Shown here in pieces: positions 9,357-20,565 of a stretch of DNA of 64,000 nt; position 1 is the first letter of the stretch; the number at the start of each line of letters is the position of its first letter. The stretch spans positions 1 through 64,000 of the forward strand of contig PNMH01000011.1 of NCBI GenBank assembly GCA_013823505.1, given 5' to 3'. Made by a program: the position numbers and the translations under genes. Source of the DNA: Polaromonas sp. (lineage in GTDB: Bacteria; Pseudomonadota; Gammaproteobacteria; Burkholderiales; Burkholderiaceae). Below the pieces are notes generated by a model. The model was not told where the DNA came from and ran no database searches. It saw nothing but the letters and a program-made list of their open reading frames with translations.

Positions 9357-9824
9357 ATGAGCATTTACGACAAGCTGACCGAGTTGGGCATCGCCCTGCC
9401 GCCCGTCTCAGTCCCCGCCGCGGCCTATGTGCCCTTCGTGCAAACCGGCAACCTCATCTTTCTGAGCGGTCACATCGCCAAACAAGACGGCAAGCCCTGG
9501 GTCGGCCAGCTCGGCCTGACCATGACCACCGACGAAGCCAAGCCCGCTGCCCGCGCCGTGGCCATCGACCTGCTCGGCACGTTGGCCGCCGCCTGCCTGG
9601 CCGCCGGCAAAACCCTCGACGACGTCAAGCGCATCGTCAAAGTGCTCAGTCTGGTGAATTCCACCGCCACCTACACCGAACAGCACCTGGTGACCAACGG
9701 CTGCAGCGAGCTGCTTGGCCAGGTCTTCGGCCCGGTCGGCGCGCACGCGCGCAGTGCGTTCGGCGTGGCGCAGCTGCCCATGGGTGCGTGCGTTGAAATC
9801 GAGTTGATCGCAGAGATCGGCTGA
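9357..9824 (+). CDS. RidA family protein
   Basis: A 155-residue member of the Rid (YjgF/YER057c/UK114) superfamily. Classical RidA hydrolyses reactive enamine/imine intermediates released by PLP enzymes. This one is longer than RidA (about 128 aa) and belongs to a divergent Rid subgroup, so the exact substrate is unclear. The family fold shows in the N-terminal YVPFVQTGNLIFLSGHI strand region and the C-terminal GACVEIELIAEI strand. The ATG at 9357 has a CAGGAGC ribosome-binding site 6 bases upstream, and a TAGAAT at 9323-9328 could be a -10 element. It is separated from the transglutaminase operon by about 70 bp and probably has its own promoter. Confidence 0.85.
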   Translation: MSIYDKLTELGIALPPVSVPAAAYVPFVQTGNLIFLSGHIAKQDGKPWVGQLGLTMTTDEAKPAARAVAIDLLGTLAAACLAAGKTLDDVKRIVKVLSLVNSTATYTEQHLVTNGCSELLGQVFGPVGAHARSAFGVAQLPMGACVEIELIAEIG

Positions 9825-9833
9825 CCCCCCGCG

Positions 9834-9910
9834 CGCCTCACGGCGCTCCCCCCTGAAGGGGGGCGGCATCTTGGGCCGGCGGAGCCGGACCCGCGATGCC
9901 CCTGGGCGGG
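9834..9910. repeat. palindromic intergenic repeat, possible bidirectional terminator
   Basis: Between two convergent genes lies a C/G-rich palindromic unit. CCCCCC at 9848-9853 pairs with GGGGGG at 9858-9863 across a TGAA loop. A second hairpin has GGCATC (9865-9870) pairing with GATGCC (9895-9900), enclosing CCGGC-GGA-GCCGG (9876-9888). Similar units are common between genes in Comamonadaceae, and a relative occurs at 15895-15940. It may stop transcription from both sides. Confidence 0.6.
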
Positions 9911-9931
9911 GTCGCCTCGCTCGAAAGGCGT

Positions 9932-10113
9932 TCAGTGTCTTCGGCGCTCTTGTGCGCGCCGCACCTGCCGACTCTGGTTGACCTGTGCCACCGCCTGGTC
10001 TTTGGCGGCGCGGCGCCTCGCAAAGTGGCGCACGGCCAGGCGCGTGACGCCGAACGCGAGCACCGCCAGCGCTGCTGCAATCACCACGCCGGTGAGTTCT
10101 CCACTGTTCATGC

Positions 10114-10117
<4 letters not shown>
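9932..10117 (-). CDS. small membrane protein downstream of parC
   Basis: A 61-residue protein with one hydrophobic segment (about residues 8-28, [20 protein letters not shown]) followed by a strongly basic C-terminus (RRRAAK to QERRRH). Its start overlaps the parC stop as ATGA, so it is likely translationally coupled as the last gene of parE-parC. A second ATG two codons in is an alternative start. It has no recognised family and no evident role in topoisomerase function. Confidence 0.6.
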
Positions 10118-12465
<2,348 letters not shown>

Positions 12466-12483
12466 GCGTCGGTTCTAAAAGGG

Positions 12484-14454
12484 TCAGATGTCCACGTCGA
12501 CCGAGTCGCCGTGCAGTTCCATGAGTTCGCGGCGCGAGGCGGCTTCGCCCTTGCCCATGAGCTTGGTGATGAGGGCTTCGGTGTCTGCAAAGTTGATCGC
12601 GCCCAACACCACCGGCATGAGGCGGCGCGTGTCGGGGTTGAGGGTGGTGTCCCACAGCTGTTCGGCGTTCATTTCACCCAGGCCCTTGAAGCGGCTGATC
12701 TGGCACTTGTCGCGCGCCACGCCGTCTTTCTCGGCCTTGTCGAGGATGGCGTGCAACTCGCCGTCGTCGAGTGCGTACTGCTTGAGGGCGGGCTTCTTGC
12801 CGCGCGCGGGCACGTCCACCCGGAACAGCGGTGGGCGCGCCACGAACACGTGGCCGGCTTCGATGAGTTTGGGGAAGTGGCGAAAGAACAGTGTGAGCAG
12901 CAGGACCTGGATGTGCGAGCCGTCCACGTCGGCGTCCGACAGGATGCAGACCTTGCCGTAGCGCAGGCCGCTCATGTCGGGGGTGTCGTTGGGGCCGTGG
13001 GGGTCGACGCCGATGGCCACCGAAATGTCGTGGATCTCGTTGTTGGCAAACAGCCGGTCGCGCTCGACCTCCCAGGTGTTGAGCACCTTGCCGCGCAGCG
13101 GCAGCACGGCCTGGCATTCCTTGTCGCGGCCCATCTTGGCACTGCCGCCGGCCGAGTCGCCCTCAACCAGAAACACCTCGTTGTGCGCCAGGTCCTTGCT
13201 CTCGCAGTCGGTCAGTTTGCCGGGCAACACAGCCACGCCCGAACCCTTGCGCTTCTCGACCTTCTGGCCCGCCTTCTGGCGGAACTGCGCGGCCTTGATG
13301 GCGAGTTCGGCGAGCTTCTTGCCGTAGTCCACGTGCTGGTTCAGCCAGAGCTCCAGCGCGGGTCGCACGAAGCTGCCCACCAGGCGCACCGCGTCGCGCG
13401 AGTTCAGGCGTTCCTTGATCTGGCCCTGGAATTGCGGGTCGAGCACCTTGGCACTCAGCACATACGAGGCGCGCGCAAACACGTCTTCGGGCAATAGCTT
13501 CACGCCTTTGGGCAGCAGCGCATGCAGCTCGATGAAGCCCTTGACCGCCTGGAACAGGCCGTCGCGCAAACCGCTTTCGTGCGTGCCGCCCGCGCTGGTG
13601 GGAATCAGGTTCACATAGCTCTCGCGCACCGGCTGGCCGTCTTCGGTGAAGGCCACGCACCAGGCCGCGCCCTCGCCTTCGGCAAAGCTGTCGTGCCCGC
13701 TGTCGGCGAAACCTTCGCCCTCGAACAGCGGGATCACCGGTTCGCCGTTGAGCGTTTGCTGCAAATAGTCGCGCAGGCCGCCCTTGTAAAGCCAGGTCTG
13801 GACGTCTTTGGTCTTCTCGTTGACCAGCGTCACCGTCACACCCGGCATCAGCACCGCCTTGCTTCGCAGCAGGTGGGTGAGTTCGGCCATGGGGAGCACT
13901 GCGGATTCGAAGTACTTGGCGTCGGGCCAGGCGCGCACCGTGGTGCCCTGCTTGCGGTCGCCCTCGCCCTTCGGCGCAATAACCAGTGCCTCGATCACGT
14001 CTCCCGCCGAAAACGCGAGTTTCGCCACCTGGCCTTCGCGGTAGCTCGTCACTTCCAGCCGGGTCGAGAGCGCGTTGGTCACGCTCACGCCCACGCCGTG
14101 CAGGCCGCCCGAGAAGCTGTAGGCGCCGCCCTTGCCCTTGTCGAACTTGCCGCCCGCGTGCAGCCGGGTGAACACCAGCTCGACCACAGGCGCTTTTTCC
14201 TCGGGGTGCAGGCCGAACGGGATGCCGCGGCCGTCGTCTTCCACGCTCACCGAACTGTCGGAGTGCAGCGTGACCTTGATTTTTTTGCCGTGCCCGGCCA
14301 GGGCCTCGTCGGCCGCGTTGTCGAGCACTTCCTGAATGATGTGCAGCGGGTTGTCGGTGCGGGTGTACATGCCCGGCCGCTGCTTGACCGGCTCCAGACC
14401 CTTGAGAACGCGGATGGAGCCTTCGGAATACACGGGGGGAGTTTGGGTTGCCAT
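12484..14454 (-). CDS. parE: DNA topoisomerase IV subunit B
   Basis: ParE is the ATPase subunit of topoisomerase IV, 656 residues from the ATG at 14454. A longer in-frame start at 14592 adds 46 residues unlike the family, so I reject it. It has the GHKL ATP-binding site (VLDNAADEAL with the catalytic Glu region near residue 40), a Toprim domain with EGDSAGGSA and DADVDGSHI, and the C-terminal ParC-contact domain. It leads the parE-parC unit. An imperfect operator-like palindrome lies 35 bp upstream in the gap shared with the MFS gene. Confidence 0.95.
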   Translation of the reverse strand: MATQTPPVYSEGSIRVLKGLEPVKQRPGMYTRTDNPLHIIQEVLDNAADEALAGHGKKIKVTLHSDSSVSVEDDGRGIPFGLHPEEKAPVVELVFTRLHAGGKFDKGKGGAYSFSGGLHGVGVSVTNALSTRLEVTSYREGQVAKLAFSAGDVIEALVIAPKGEGDRKQGTTVRAWPDAKYFESAVLPMAELTHLLRSKAVLMPGVTVTLVNEKTKDVQTWLYKGGLRDYLQQTLNGEPVIPLFEGEGFADSGHDSFAEGEGAAWCVAFTEDGQPVRESYVNLIPTSAGGTHESGLRDGLFQAVKGFIELHALLPKGVKLLPEDVFARASYVLSAKVLDPQFQGQIKERLNSRDAVRLVGSFVRPALELWLNQHVDYGKKLAELAIKAAQFRQKAGQKVEKRKGSGVAVLPGKLTDCESKDLAHNEVFLVEGDSAGGSAKMGRDKECQAVLPLRGKVLNTWEVERDRLFANNEIHDISVAIGVDPHGPNDTPDMSGLRYGKVCILSDADVDGSHIQVLLLTLFFRHFPKLIEAGHVFVARPPLFRVDVPARGKKPALKQYALDDGELHAILDKAEKDGVARDKCQISRFKGLGEMNAEQLWDTTLNPDTRRLMPVVLGAINFADTEALITKLMGKGEAASRRELMELHGDSVDVDI

Positions 14455-14488
14455 GGGGGCGGATTGTAAGCACCGGAGCCCGGAAAGA

Positions 14489-14504
14489 CTGTATAGAGAT
14501 ACAG
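14489..14504. promoter_or_regulatory. palindrome between parE and the MFS gene
   Basis: CTGTAT-AGAG-ATACAG is a perfect 6-bp dyad in the 166-bp gap between the divergent parE and MFS genes. It sits in the only A/T-rich part of that gap, 35 bp before the parE start. It could be a regulator-binding site or overlap a -10 region. No regulator gene is adjacent. Confidence 0.35.
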
Positions 14505-14620
14505 ATATCTGCTCCGTGAACGGCTGTGATGCGCAAGCAGCATCAATCGACGCATGCGATATCAAGGCACGAGTCCGGCGGTGACAGGTCAACCGAGGGC
14601 TTCTTCGCTACAGTCGCTGG

Positions 14621-15856
14621 ATGTCTTCCGCCCCAACTGCCCGCGCTCCGCTGTCCACCGTCCAGGTCCTGGCCTGTGGCGCCCTCATCGTCACGCTCTC
14701 CATGGGCATCCGCCACGGTTTCGGCCTGTGGCTGCAGCCCATCACCCAGGCCCAAGGCTGGACCCGCGAGAACTTTGCCTTGGCGCTGGCCATTCAAAAC
14801 CTGTCCTGGGGCCTGTTCGGCATCTTCGCCGGCATGGCAGCCGACCGTTTTGGAGCGTTTCGGGTGCTGATCGGCGGTGCGCTGCTCTACGGCCTGGGCC
14901 TCACCGGCATGGCGCTGACCACCACTCCCATGACGTTTGCGCTCACCGCCGGCGTGCTCATCGGCGCCGCGCAAGCCGGCACCACCTACGCGGTGATCTA
15001 CGGTGTGATCGGGCGGCAGATTTCGGCCGAAAAACGGTCCTGGGCCATGGGCGTGGCCGCAGCGGCGGGCTCCTTCGGTCAGTTCCTCATGGTGCCGGTG
15101 GAAGGATGGCTGATCAGCAGCTTCGGCTGGCAAGAAGCCTTGCTGTTCCTGAGCGCGGCCGTGCTGCTGATCGTGCCGCTGGCCTGGGGGCTGAGAGAGC
15201 CAGGCTTTGCCGGCGGCAAGGCGCCGGCGCGCGAACAAACCATCCTGCAAGCGCTGCGCGAAGCCTTTCGCTACCGCAGCTTCCAGCTGCTCATGGCGGG
15301 CTATTTCGTGTGCGGCTTCCAGGTCGTGTTCATCGGCGTGCACATGCCGAGCTACCTGAAAGACAACGGCCTGTCGCCGCAGGTGGCCAGCTACGCACTG
15401 GCGCTCATCGGGCTGTTCAACGTGTTTGGCACCTACGCGGCCGGGGCGCTTGGCCAGCGAATGGCCAAGCGGCACATCCTGTCGTTCATCTATTTCGCGC
15501 GCGCCGTGGTCATTGCCATCTTCCTCATCGTGCCGCTCTCGCCCATGAGCGTGTACGTGTTCGCCAGCGTGATGGGCCTGTTGTGGCTCTCCACCATTCC
15601 CCCCACGAACGCGGTGGTGGCGCAGATCTTTGGCGTGGCCCACATGTCCATGCTGGGCGGCTTCGTGTTCTTCAGCCACCAGATCGGCAGCTTCATGGGT
15701 GTGTGGCTGGGCGGTGTGCTGTACGACCGCACCGGCAGCTACGACATCGTCTGGTACATCTCGATTGCACTCGGCGTATTCGCAGGTCTGATCAACCTGC
15801 CGGTGCGCGAGACGCCGATTGAGCGCGCCCCGCAGCGCGTGGGAGCCGCCGCGTGA
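14621..15856 (+). CDS. MFS transporter
   Basis: A 411-residue major facilitator superfamily permease with twelve predicted hydrophobic segments. It contains the MFS signature between helices 2 and 3 (GMAADRFGAFRVL, residues 71-83). It resembles the oxalate/monocarboxylate-type MFS proteins common in Burkholderiales, but substrate cannot be read from the sequence. It is divergent from parE. Its last four bases overlap the GTG start of the next small membrane gene, so it begins an MFS-small protein-methyltransferase unit. Confidence 0.85.
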   Translation: MSSAPTARAPLSTVQVLACGALIVTLSMGIRHGFGLWLQPITQAQGWTRENFALALAIQNLSWGLFGIFAGMAADRFGAFRVLIGGALLYGLGLTGMALTTTPMTFALTAGVLIGAAQAGTTYAVIYGVIGRQISAEKRSWAMGVAAAAGSFGQFLMVPVEGWLISSFGWQEALLFLSAAVLLIVPLAWGLREPGFAGGKAPAREQTILQALREAFRYRSFQLLMAGYFVCGFQVVFIGVHMPSYLKDNGLSPQVASYALALIGLFNVFGTYAAGALGQRMAKRHILSFIYFARAVVIAIFLIVPLSPMSVYVFASVMGLLWLSTIPPTNAVVAQIFGVAHMSMLGGFVFFSHQIGSFMGVWLGGVLYDRTGSYDIVWYISIALGVFAGLINLPVRETPIERAPQRVGAAA

Positions 15857-16062
15857 ATCTGGACCCCCACGCTCCGCCGCTGCGCGGGTCGCTGCCCCCC
15901 AAGGGGGCTGAGCCGCCTTCGGGCGGCCGTGCGGCGGCTCGCCTCTGGCAGCGCGCCCTGGTCTGGACCGGCGTGGTCGCCGCCCTGCTGGGCACGTTCG
16001 CGCTCTACAACCAACCCGGCTTTCTCGTGAACCTGGCCGATCAGCTCTGGAGCTGTTTCTGA
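15853..16062 (+). CDS. small membrane protein carrying an intergenic-type palindrome
   Basis: A 69-residue frame from GTG 15853. Residues 35-55 (LVWTGVVAALLGTFALYNQPG) form one membrane span, ending in LADQLWSCF. The preceding 25 residues (PPLRGSLPPKGAEPPSGGRAAA region) are encoded by a C/G palindromic repeat of the kind usually found between genes. Either the repeat has inserted into and been tolerated by the gene, or translation really starts later. Overlaps of 4 bases with the MFS stop and 1 base with the methyltransferase start favour translation through it. Function unknown. Confidence 0.55.
   Translation: MNLDPHAPPLRGSLPPKGAEPPSGGRAAARLWQRALVWTGVVAALLGTFALYNQPGFLVNLADQLWSCF
15895..15940. 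repeat. C/G palindromic repeat inside a coding frame
   Basis: CCCCCC-AA-GGGGG at 15895-15907 is followed by GAGCCGCC (15910-15917) pairing with GGCGGCTC (15933-15940). Nested within is GCCGCC-TTCG-GGCGGC. It is the same class of element as at 9834-9910 but lies within the 69-residue membrane protein gene. Confidence 0.6.
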
Positions 16063-16616
16063 TGCACGGCACCGAAGCGCCATCGGCCTGGGTGCAGCGC
16101 TGGGCCCACCTGGTTCCCGCTGGTGGCTCGGTGCTTGACGTGGCCTGCGGTCATGGCCGACACCTGAAATGGTTCGCACAACGTGGCCACAGCGTCACCG
16201 GGGTCGACCGATCGGCCGAGGCGATCGAGGCCGTGAAGCCCTTCGGGCGCGCTGTGTTGGCCGACATCGAGAACGGGCCCTGGCCGTTTGAAGGCGAGAC
16301 CTTCGGCGTGGTGGTGGTGACCAACTACCTCTGGCGCGCGCTGCTGCCGGTGATCACGCTCAGCGTGGCGCCCGGTGGCGTGCTCATCTACGAGACCTTT
16401 GCCATCGGCAACGAAAGCGTCGGCAAGCCTTCCCGGCCCGACTTCCTGCTGCAGCCCGGCGAACTTCTGCGCGCCTGCGAGGGTCTGCAGGTGGTGGCGT
16501 ATGAAAACGGCTTTTGCGACCGGCCTGAGCGCTTCGTGCAACGCATCGCGGCGGTGCGAAAACACCCGAGAACACCCGAGTCGCCGCCCCGGTATGCGCT
16601 GGATGCCACTGGGTAG
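16062..16616 (+). CDS. class I SAM-dependent methyltransferase
   Basis: A 184-residue Rossmann-fold methyltransferase. Motif I is VLDVACGHGRH (residues 24-34) and the acidic residue ending the second strand is in GVDRS (47-51). The region VVVTNYLWRALLP corresponds to motif post-II. It resembles the TehB/tellurite-type small methyltransferases, but the substrate is undetermined. The start overlaps the upstream stop by one base (TGATG), implying coupling with the MFS and small membrane genes. Confidence 0.8.
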   Translation: MHGTEAPSAWVQRWAHLVPAGGSVLDVACGHGRHLKWFAQRGHSVTGVDRSAEAIEAVKPFGRAVLADIENGPWPFEGETFGVVVVTNYLWRALLPVITLSVAPGGVLIYETFAIGNESVGKPSRPDFLLQPGELLRACEGLQVVAYENGFCDRPERFVQRIAAVRKHPRTPESPPRYALDATG

Positions 16617-16688
16617 AATGCACGATTCGCGCAGATGCCGCGCCCCCAGGGGCGGCCCAAACAAGCGCCCCCCTTTGAGCCTGCAGCA

Positions 16689-17585
16689 ATGAACACCATC
16701 ACCGGCAGCATCGTGGCCCTGGCCACCCCCCTGCATGAAGACGGCAGCGTGGACTACCCCACCCTGCGCAAACTCATCGACTGGCACATCACCGAGGGCA
16801 CCGACTGCATCGGCGTGGTCGGCACCACCGGCGAGTCGCCCACCGTCACGGTCGAAGAGCACTGCGAGATCATCCGCGTCTCGGTCGAACAGGCCAAGAC
16901 GCACGGTGCCAAACGCGTGCCCATCATGGCCGGCTGCGGCGCCAACTCCACGCGGGAAGCCATCGAGCTCGCACGTTTCGCCCAGAGCGTGGGTGCCGAC
17001 TGCCAGCTGCAGGTCGTGCCCTACTACAACAAGCCCACACAAGAGGGCCAGTACCAGCATTTCAAGGCCATTGCCGAAGCCGTCGGCGACTTGCCCACCG
17101 TGCTCTACAACGTGCCCGGCCGCAGCGTGGCCGACATGCACCACGAAACTGTGTTGCGCCTGGCCCAGGTGCCTGGCATCGTCGGCATCAAGGAAGCCAC
17201 CGGCAACATCGAGCGCGCGCAGTGGCTCATTCGTGAAGCACCCAAAGGCTTTGCCATTTACTCCGGCGACGACCCGACCGCAGTGGCCCTCATGCTGTGC
17301 GGCGGTCATGGCAACGTGAGCGTGACGGCCAACATCGCTCCGCGCCTCATGCACGAACTCTGCGTGGCCGCGATCGCGGGTGATGTGAAACGCGCCATGG
17401 ACATCCAGTTCCGCCTGATGCCGGTGCACAAGCAGCTGTTCTGCGAAGCCAACCCGATCCCGCTGAAGTGGGCCATGGCCCGCATGGGCCTGTGCCGTGA
17501 GACCATGCGGCTTCCGCTCACCCCCATGTCGCGCCATCTGGTGCCGCAAGTCGAAGGCGCGCTGCAACAAAGCGGCCTGATCTGA
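16689..17585 (+). CDS. dapA: 4-hydroxy-tetrahydrodipicolinate synthase
   Basis: DapA condenses pyruvate with aspartate semialdehyde in lysine and cell-wall diaminopimelate synthesis. It is 298 residues, normal for the family. Visible are GTTGES (Thr pair for substrate), Y in VLYNVPGR, and the Schiff-base lysine in GIKEATGN (near residue 163). I chose ATG 16689; an in-frame ATG 54 bases earlier would read through a palindromic leader. A TAGAAT at 16614-16619 is a plausible -10. bamC follows, the same order as dapA-dapX in E. coli. Confidence 0.95.
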   Translation: MNTITGSIVALATPLHEDGSVDYPTLRKLIDWHITEGTDCIGVVGTTGESPTVTVEEHCEIIRVSVEQAKTHGAKRVPIMAGCGANSTREAIELARFAQSVGADCQLQVVPYYNKPTQEGQYQHFKAIAEAVGDLPTVLYNVPGRSVADMHHETVLRLAQVPGIVGIKEATGNIERAQWLIREAPKGFAIYSGDDPTAVALMLCGGHGNVSVTANIAPRLMHELCVAAIAGDVKRAMDIQFRLMPVHKQLFCEANPIPLKWAMARMGLCRETMRLPLTPMSRHLVPQVEGALQQSGLI

Positions 17586-17639
17586 CTCCAACCCTCTTCT
17601 GTCCACCCCACACACTCCCGGTCTCCACCGCGTTCCCCC

Positions 17640-18779
17640 ATGCCCACTCCCACTCTGAATCAGACCTCCCGCCTCAAGACCTGGGTCGGCGCTGCCGCGT
17701 GGTCCCGCTTGGGCCTGGTGGCTGCAGCGGCCCTCATCGCCTCGGGCTGCTCCATGCTCCAGGAAGACAAGATCGACTACAAGAGCGCCCAGCGCGGCAG
17801 CACGCTGGACGTGCCACCCGACCTGACCCAGCTCAACCGCGAATCGCGCTACAACGTGCCGGGCACCACGGTCACCGCCAGCGGCTATCAGGCCGCCCAG
17901 CCAGCACAGGCCACCGCAGCCACCACCGCCATGGCCCAGGTGGGCGACGTGCGCATCGAGCGCGCCGGCAACCAGCGCTGGCTGGTGGTGAACCGCCCGG
18001 CCGACAAACTCTGGAGCCCCGTGCGCGACTTCTGGCAGGAAAACGGCTTCCTGCTCGACATCGACCAGGAAACGCTGGGCATCATGGAAACCGACTGGGC
18101 CGAAAACCGCGCCAAGTTGCCACAGGATTTCATCCGCTCGACCATCGGCAAGGTGTTCGAGAGCCTTTATTCCACCGGCGAACGCGACCGTTTCCGCACC
18201 CGCCTGGAGCGCACCGCCAACGGCGGCACCGAGATCTACATCAGCCACCGCGGCATGGTCGAGGTTTACTCGTCCAAGGAAAAAGACCAAACCGTCTGGC
18301 AACCTCGCCCAGCCGACGTGGAACTCGAGACCGAGTTCCTGCGCCGCATGATGGTCAAGCTTGGCGTGACCGAAGCGCAGGCCCAGGCCGTGACGGCGAC
18401 CGCCCCTGCTCAAGCCGCGGCCAAGGTCACGACGGTGAACAACGTGCCTGTCGTCCAGTTCGTGGACAACTTCGATCGCGCGTGGCGCCGTGTCGGTCTT
18501 TCGCTGGACCGCACCGGATTCACGGTGGAAGACCGTGATCGCAGCAAAGGCATCTACTTCGTTCGTTATGTCGAACCCGTCGTTGACGCCAAGGAACCGG
18601 GCTTCTTTGGCAAGCTGTTCGGCGGCTCCAAGAAGGAAGCGGCCACCGAGCGTTACCAGGTCGTCGTTCGCAGCGCAGACACCGCCACCACCGTCTCGGT
18701 GTTGGGTGCTCAAGGCCAGCCCGATGCTTCGGCCAATGCGCGCCGAATCACGCAATTGCTGGCTGACGACCTGAAGTAA
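17640..18779 (+). CDS. bamC: outer membrane protein assembly factor BamC
   Basis: BamC (NlpB/DapX) is a lipoprotein of the BAM complex that inserts beta-barrel proteins into the outer membrane. The 379-residue product has an N-terminal signal with the lipobox LIASGC (Cys37). An unstructured stretch of the type that contacts BamD follows (DYKSAQRGSTLDVPPDL), then two helix-grip domains separated by an Ala/Gln linker near residues 245-260. It lies 54 bp after dapA and is followed by a strong terminator. Confidence 0.9.
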   Translation: MPTPTLNQTSRLKTWVGAAAWSRLGLVAAAALIASGCSMLQEDKIDYKSAQRGSTLDVPPDLTQLNRESRYNVPGTTVTASGYQAAQPAQATAATTAMAQVGDVRIERAGNQRWLVVNRPADKLWSPVRDFWQENGFLLDIDQETLGIMETDWAENRAKLPQDFIRSTIGKVFESLYSTGERDRFRTRLERTANGGTEIYISHRGMVEVYSSKEKDQTVWQPRPADVELETEFLRRMMVKLGVTEAQAQAVTATAPAQAAAKVTTVNNVPVVQFVDNFDRAWRRVGLSLDRTGFTVEDRDRSKGIYFVRYVEPVVDAKEPGFFGKLFGGSKKEAATERYQVVVRSADTATTVSVLGAQGQPDASANARRITQLLADDLK

Positions 18780-18798
18780 ACCGTCAGCTGTGCCGTGA

Positions 18799-18826
18799 GC
18801 AAAGGCCGCCTTCGGGCGGCCTTTTC
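18799..18826. terminator. bidirectional terminator after bamC
   Basis: AAAGGCCGCC-TTCG-GGCGGCCTTTT forms a 10-bp stem with a UUCG-type loop, with A-runs before and T-runs after. It can therefore serve bamC and the convergent gene ending at 18837. Confidence 0.9.
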
Positions 18827-18836
18827 CGTGGTGGGC

Positions 18837-19358
18837 CTACAACCCGAGCTGGCTCGCCGGAAACGACGGCGTGCTGCGCAGCCAGCACTCGTTCACACGC
18901 TCCTGCAGTGCCACCCGACGCTCGGCATCCGTGCTGGCCACCAACGTGTTGCGCAAGGGGTCGAGCCGCTCCAGCGTCCACACCGGCGAGCCGATTGCAC
19001 TGGGCAGCTCGGCACCTGCAGCGCCCACGCAGGCGTGCGCTTCCACCAGGTGCGACCACGTCACGCGCCATTGCACAAACCGCGGGTGTTGCAGGCGCAA
19101 CGGGTCGTAGTGGCGCGCCAGCATCTTGAGGGTGCGCCCGCGACGCGCCCAGCGGTTGAGCGCATCCACGACCGCACGCTCACCCAGGGGCCAGTCGGCG
19201 AAGTCGGGGTCGCTCAAGGTGATGTGGTTCCAACCCTGTTCTGCCGCCACCTCAAAAGCCAGCCGCACGGTGTCAACAAACACCTGGCGACCCTGCAATC
19301 GGCCTGTGGGCAGCCGGGGCAGCGGTGCGGCATCGCCGGCATGCGGTTCTTCGGTCAT
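18837..19358 (-). CDS. conserved protein of unknown function, 173 aa
   Basis: I do not recognise a named domain with certainty. The soluble 173-residue protein has patterned regions (GWNHITLSDPDFADWPLGERAV near residue 42, GRTLKMLARHYDPLRLQHPRF near 73). These resemble an uncharacterised betaproteobacterial family found beside JmjC-type cupin genes. It is transcribed behind the cupin hydroxylase gene with a 41-bp gap, suggesting co-transcription. No signal peptide or membrane segment is seen. Confidence 0.65.
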   Translation of the reverse strand: MTEEPHAGDAAPLPRLPTGRLQGRQVFVDTVRLAFEVAAEQGWNHITLSDPDFADWPLGERAVVDALNRWARRGRTLKMLARHYDPLRLQHPRFVQWRVTWSHLVEAHACVGAAGAELPSAIGSPVWTLERLDPLRNTLVASTDAERRVALQERVNECWLRSTPSFPASQLGL

Positions 19359-19399
19359 GACGAGCTCCTCGTGGGGTGATCAGCAAGCCTGGGATGGAC

Positions 19400-20551
19400 T
19401 CACACGCGGTGCAGCCAGCCGGCTTCGAACCAGTCTTGCAGCAAGGCCTGCGCGCCCTCGCTGGCGCGCTGCACCTGACGCGCGTCCAGGCTGCGCTCGT
19501 CGGCCAGATGCTGCATCAGGCGCGCATCGGCGCCGCCGGCGCGAAAGCTCTCGCCGTTGATGAACACATGGCGCGGGTCGTACATCATGCGGGTGCGCCG
19601 GTCCAGCCGCACGGCGCCAGCCACCCAGTCGCCCTGCGCTTCGTCAAAAAAGATGCGCGGCTTGGGCTCCGTCATCACCTCGCCCAGCGCGCAGGCCAGC
19701 GATTGCCGCTCGGCCAACAGGCGCTGCAGGGCATCCACGGCGAACGCCTCCAGACCTTCGGGCATGGCGCCCGGGTGGGCCGTCGCGGGTTGGGTCGGGT
19801 CGCGATACAGCGTTTCGTCGTCCAGCTCGTCGGCCATGCGCTGCAGCAGTTCGCCCGCGAGCCCGCCACGCTGTGGCGCGCGAAATCCGATCGAATACGT
19901 CATGCAGTCGTCGCCCAATGCATCACCGTCGTGCGCCCAGCGAGGCGGCAGGTAGAGCATGTCGCCGGCTTCGAGCACGTGTTCTTCCTCGGGCTCGAAG
20001 TTCTGCAGGATCTTCAGCGGCATGTCGGGCTGAAGCGTCAGGTCTTTCTGGCGGCCGATGCGCCAACGGCGCTGGCCACTGGCCTGCAGCAGGAACACGT
20101 CGTAGCTGTCGAAGTGAGGGCCAACCCCGCCGCCTTCGCTGGCCCACGAGATCATCAGGTCGTCCAGCCGCGCATCGGGCACAAAACGAAAGCGCTTGAG
20201 CAGTTCATGCACCGCGTCAACATGCTGGTCGACGCCCTGCACCAGCAGCGTCCATCCCGCCTGTTTGAAGGGCGGCAGCGCACTGCGTTTGAACGGTCCC
20301 GACTTGAGTGCCCAACCCTGGGCCTTGCGCACAATCAGGCGCGACTCGACGGCCTCCTGGCCAGCCAGATCGAACAACGCCGAACGGCTCAGGATCGGTT
20401 GGAAGCCGGGAATAGCCTGGCGGATCAGCAGGGGTTTTTTCTGCCAGTGGCGGCGCATGAATCGAGCTGGCGACAGGCCGCCCAGCAGACTCAGAGGAAC
20501 TTGCGTGGCAGCGGCCATGGCCTGCGGCCCAGAGGTTTCGGGTTTGAACAT
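19400..20551 (-). CDS. JmjC-type cupin, ribosomal oxygenase-like
   Basis: A 383-residue Fe(II)/2-oxoglutarate oxygenase of the YcfD/RoxA type, which hydroxylates an arginine of ribosomal protein L16. The iron-binding facial triad is visible as H146-x-D148 (GVGPHFDSYD) and H207 (PPRWAHDG), followed by a C-terminal winged-helix-like region. The annotated ATG is only 14 bp from the divergent slyD start. An internal Met 11 codons in (20518) would leave more room for promoters and is a reasonable alternative. The substrate assignment comes from family similarity. Confidence 0.85.
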   Translation of the reverse strand: MFKPETSGPQAMAAATQVPLSLLGGLSPARFMRRHWQKKPLLIRQAIPGFQPILSRSALFDLAGQEAVESRLIVRKAQGWALKSGPFKRSALPPFKQAGWTLLVQGVDQHVDAVHELLKRFRFVPDARLDDLMISWASEGGGVGPHFDSYDVFLLQASGQRRWRIGRQKDLTLQPDMPLKILQNFEPEEEHVLEAGDMLYLPPRWAHDGDALGDDCMTYSIGFRAPQRGGLAGELLQRMADELDDETLYRDPTQPATAHPGAMPEGLEAFAVDALQRLLAERQSLACALGEVMTEPKPRIFFDEAQGDWVAGAVRLDRRTRMMYDPRHVFINGESFRAGGADARLMQHLADERSLDARQVQRASEGAQALLQDWFEAGWLHRV

Positions 20552-20565
20552 GGGACAATTGTCGG

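Noticed and set aside
16041..18755. 904-codon open frame opposite the methyltransferase, dapA and bamC
   Set aside because: Antisense shadow crossing three real genes.
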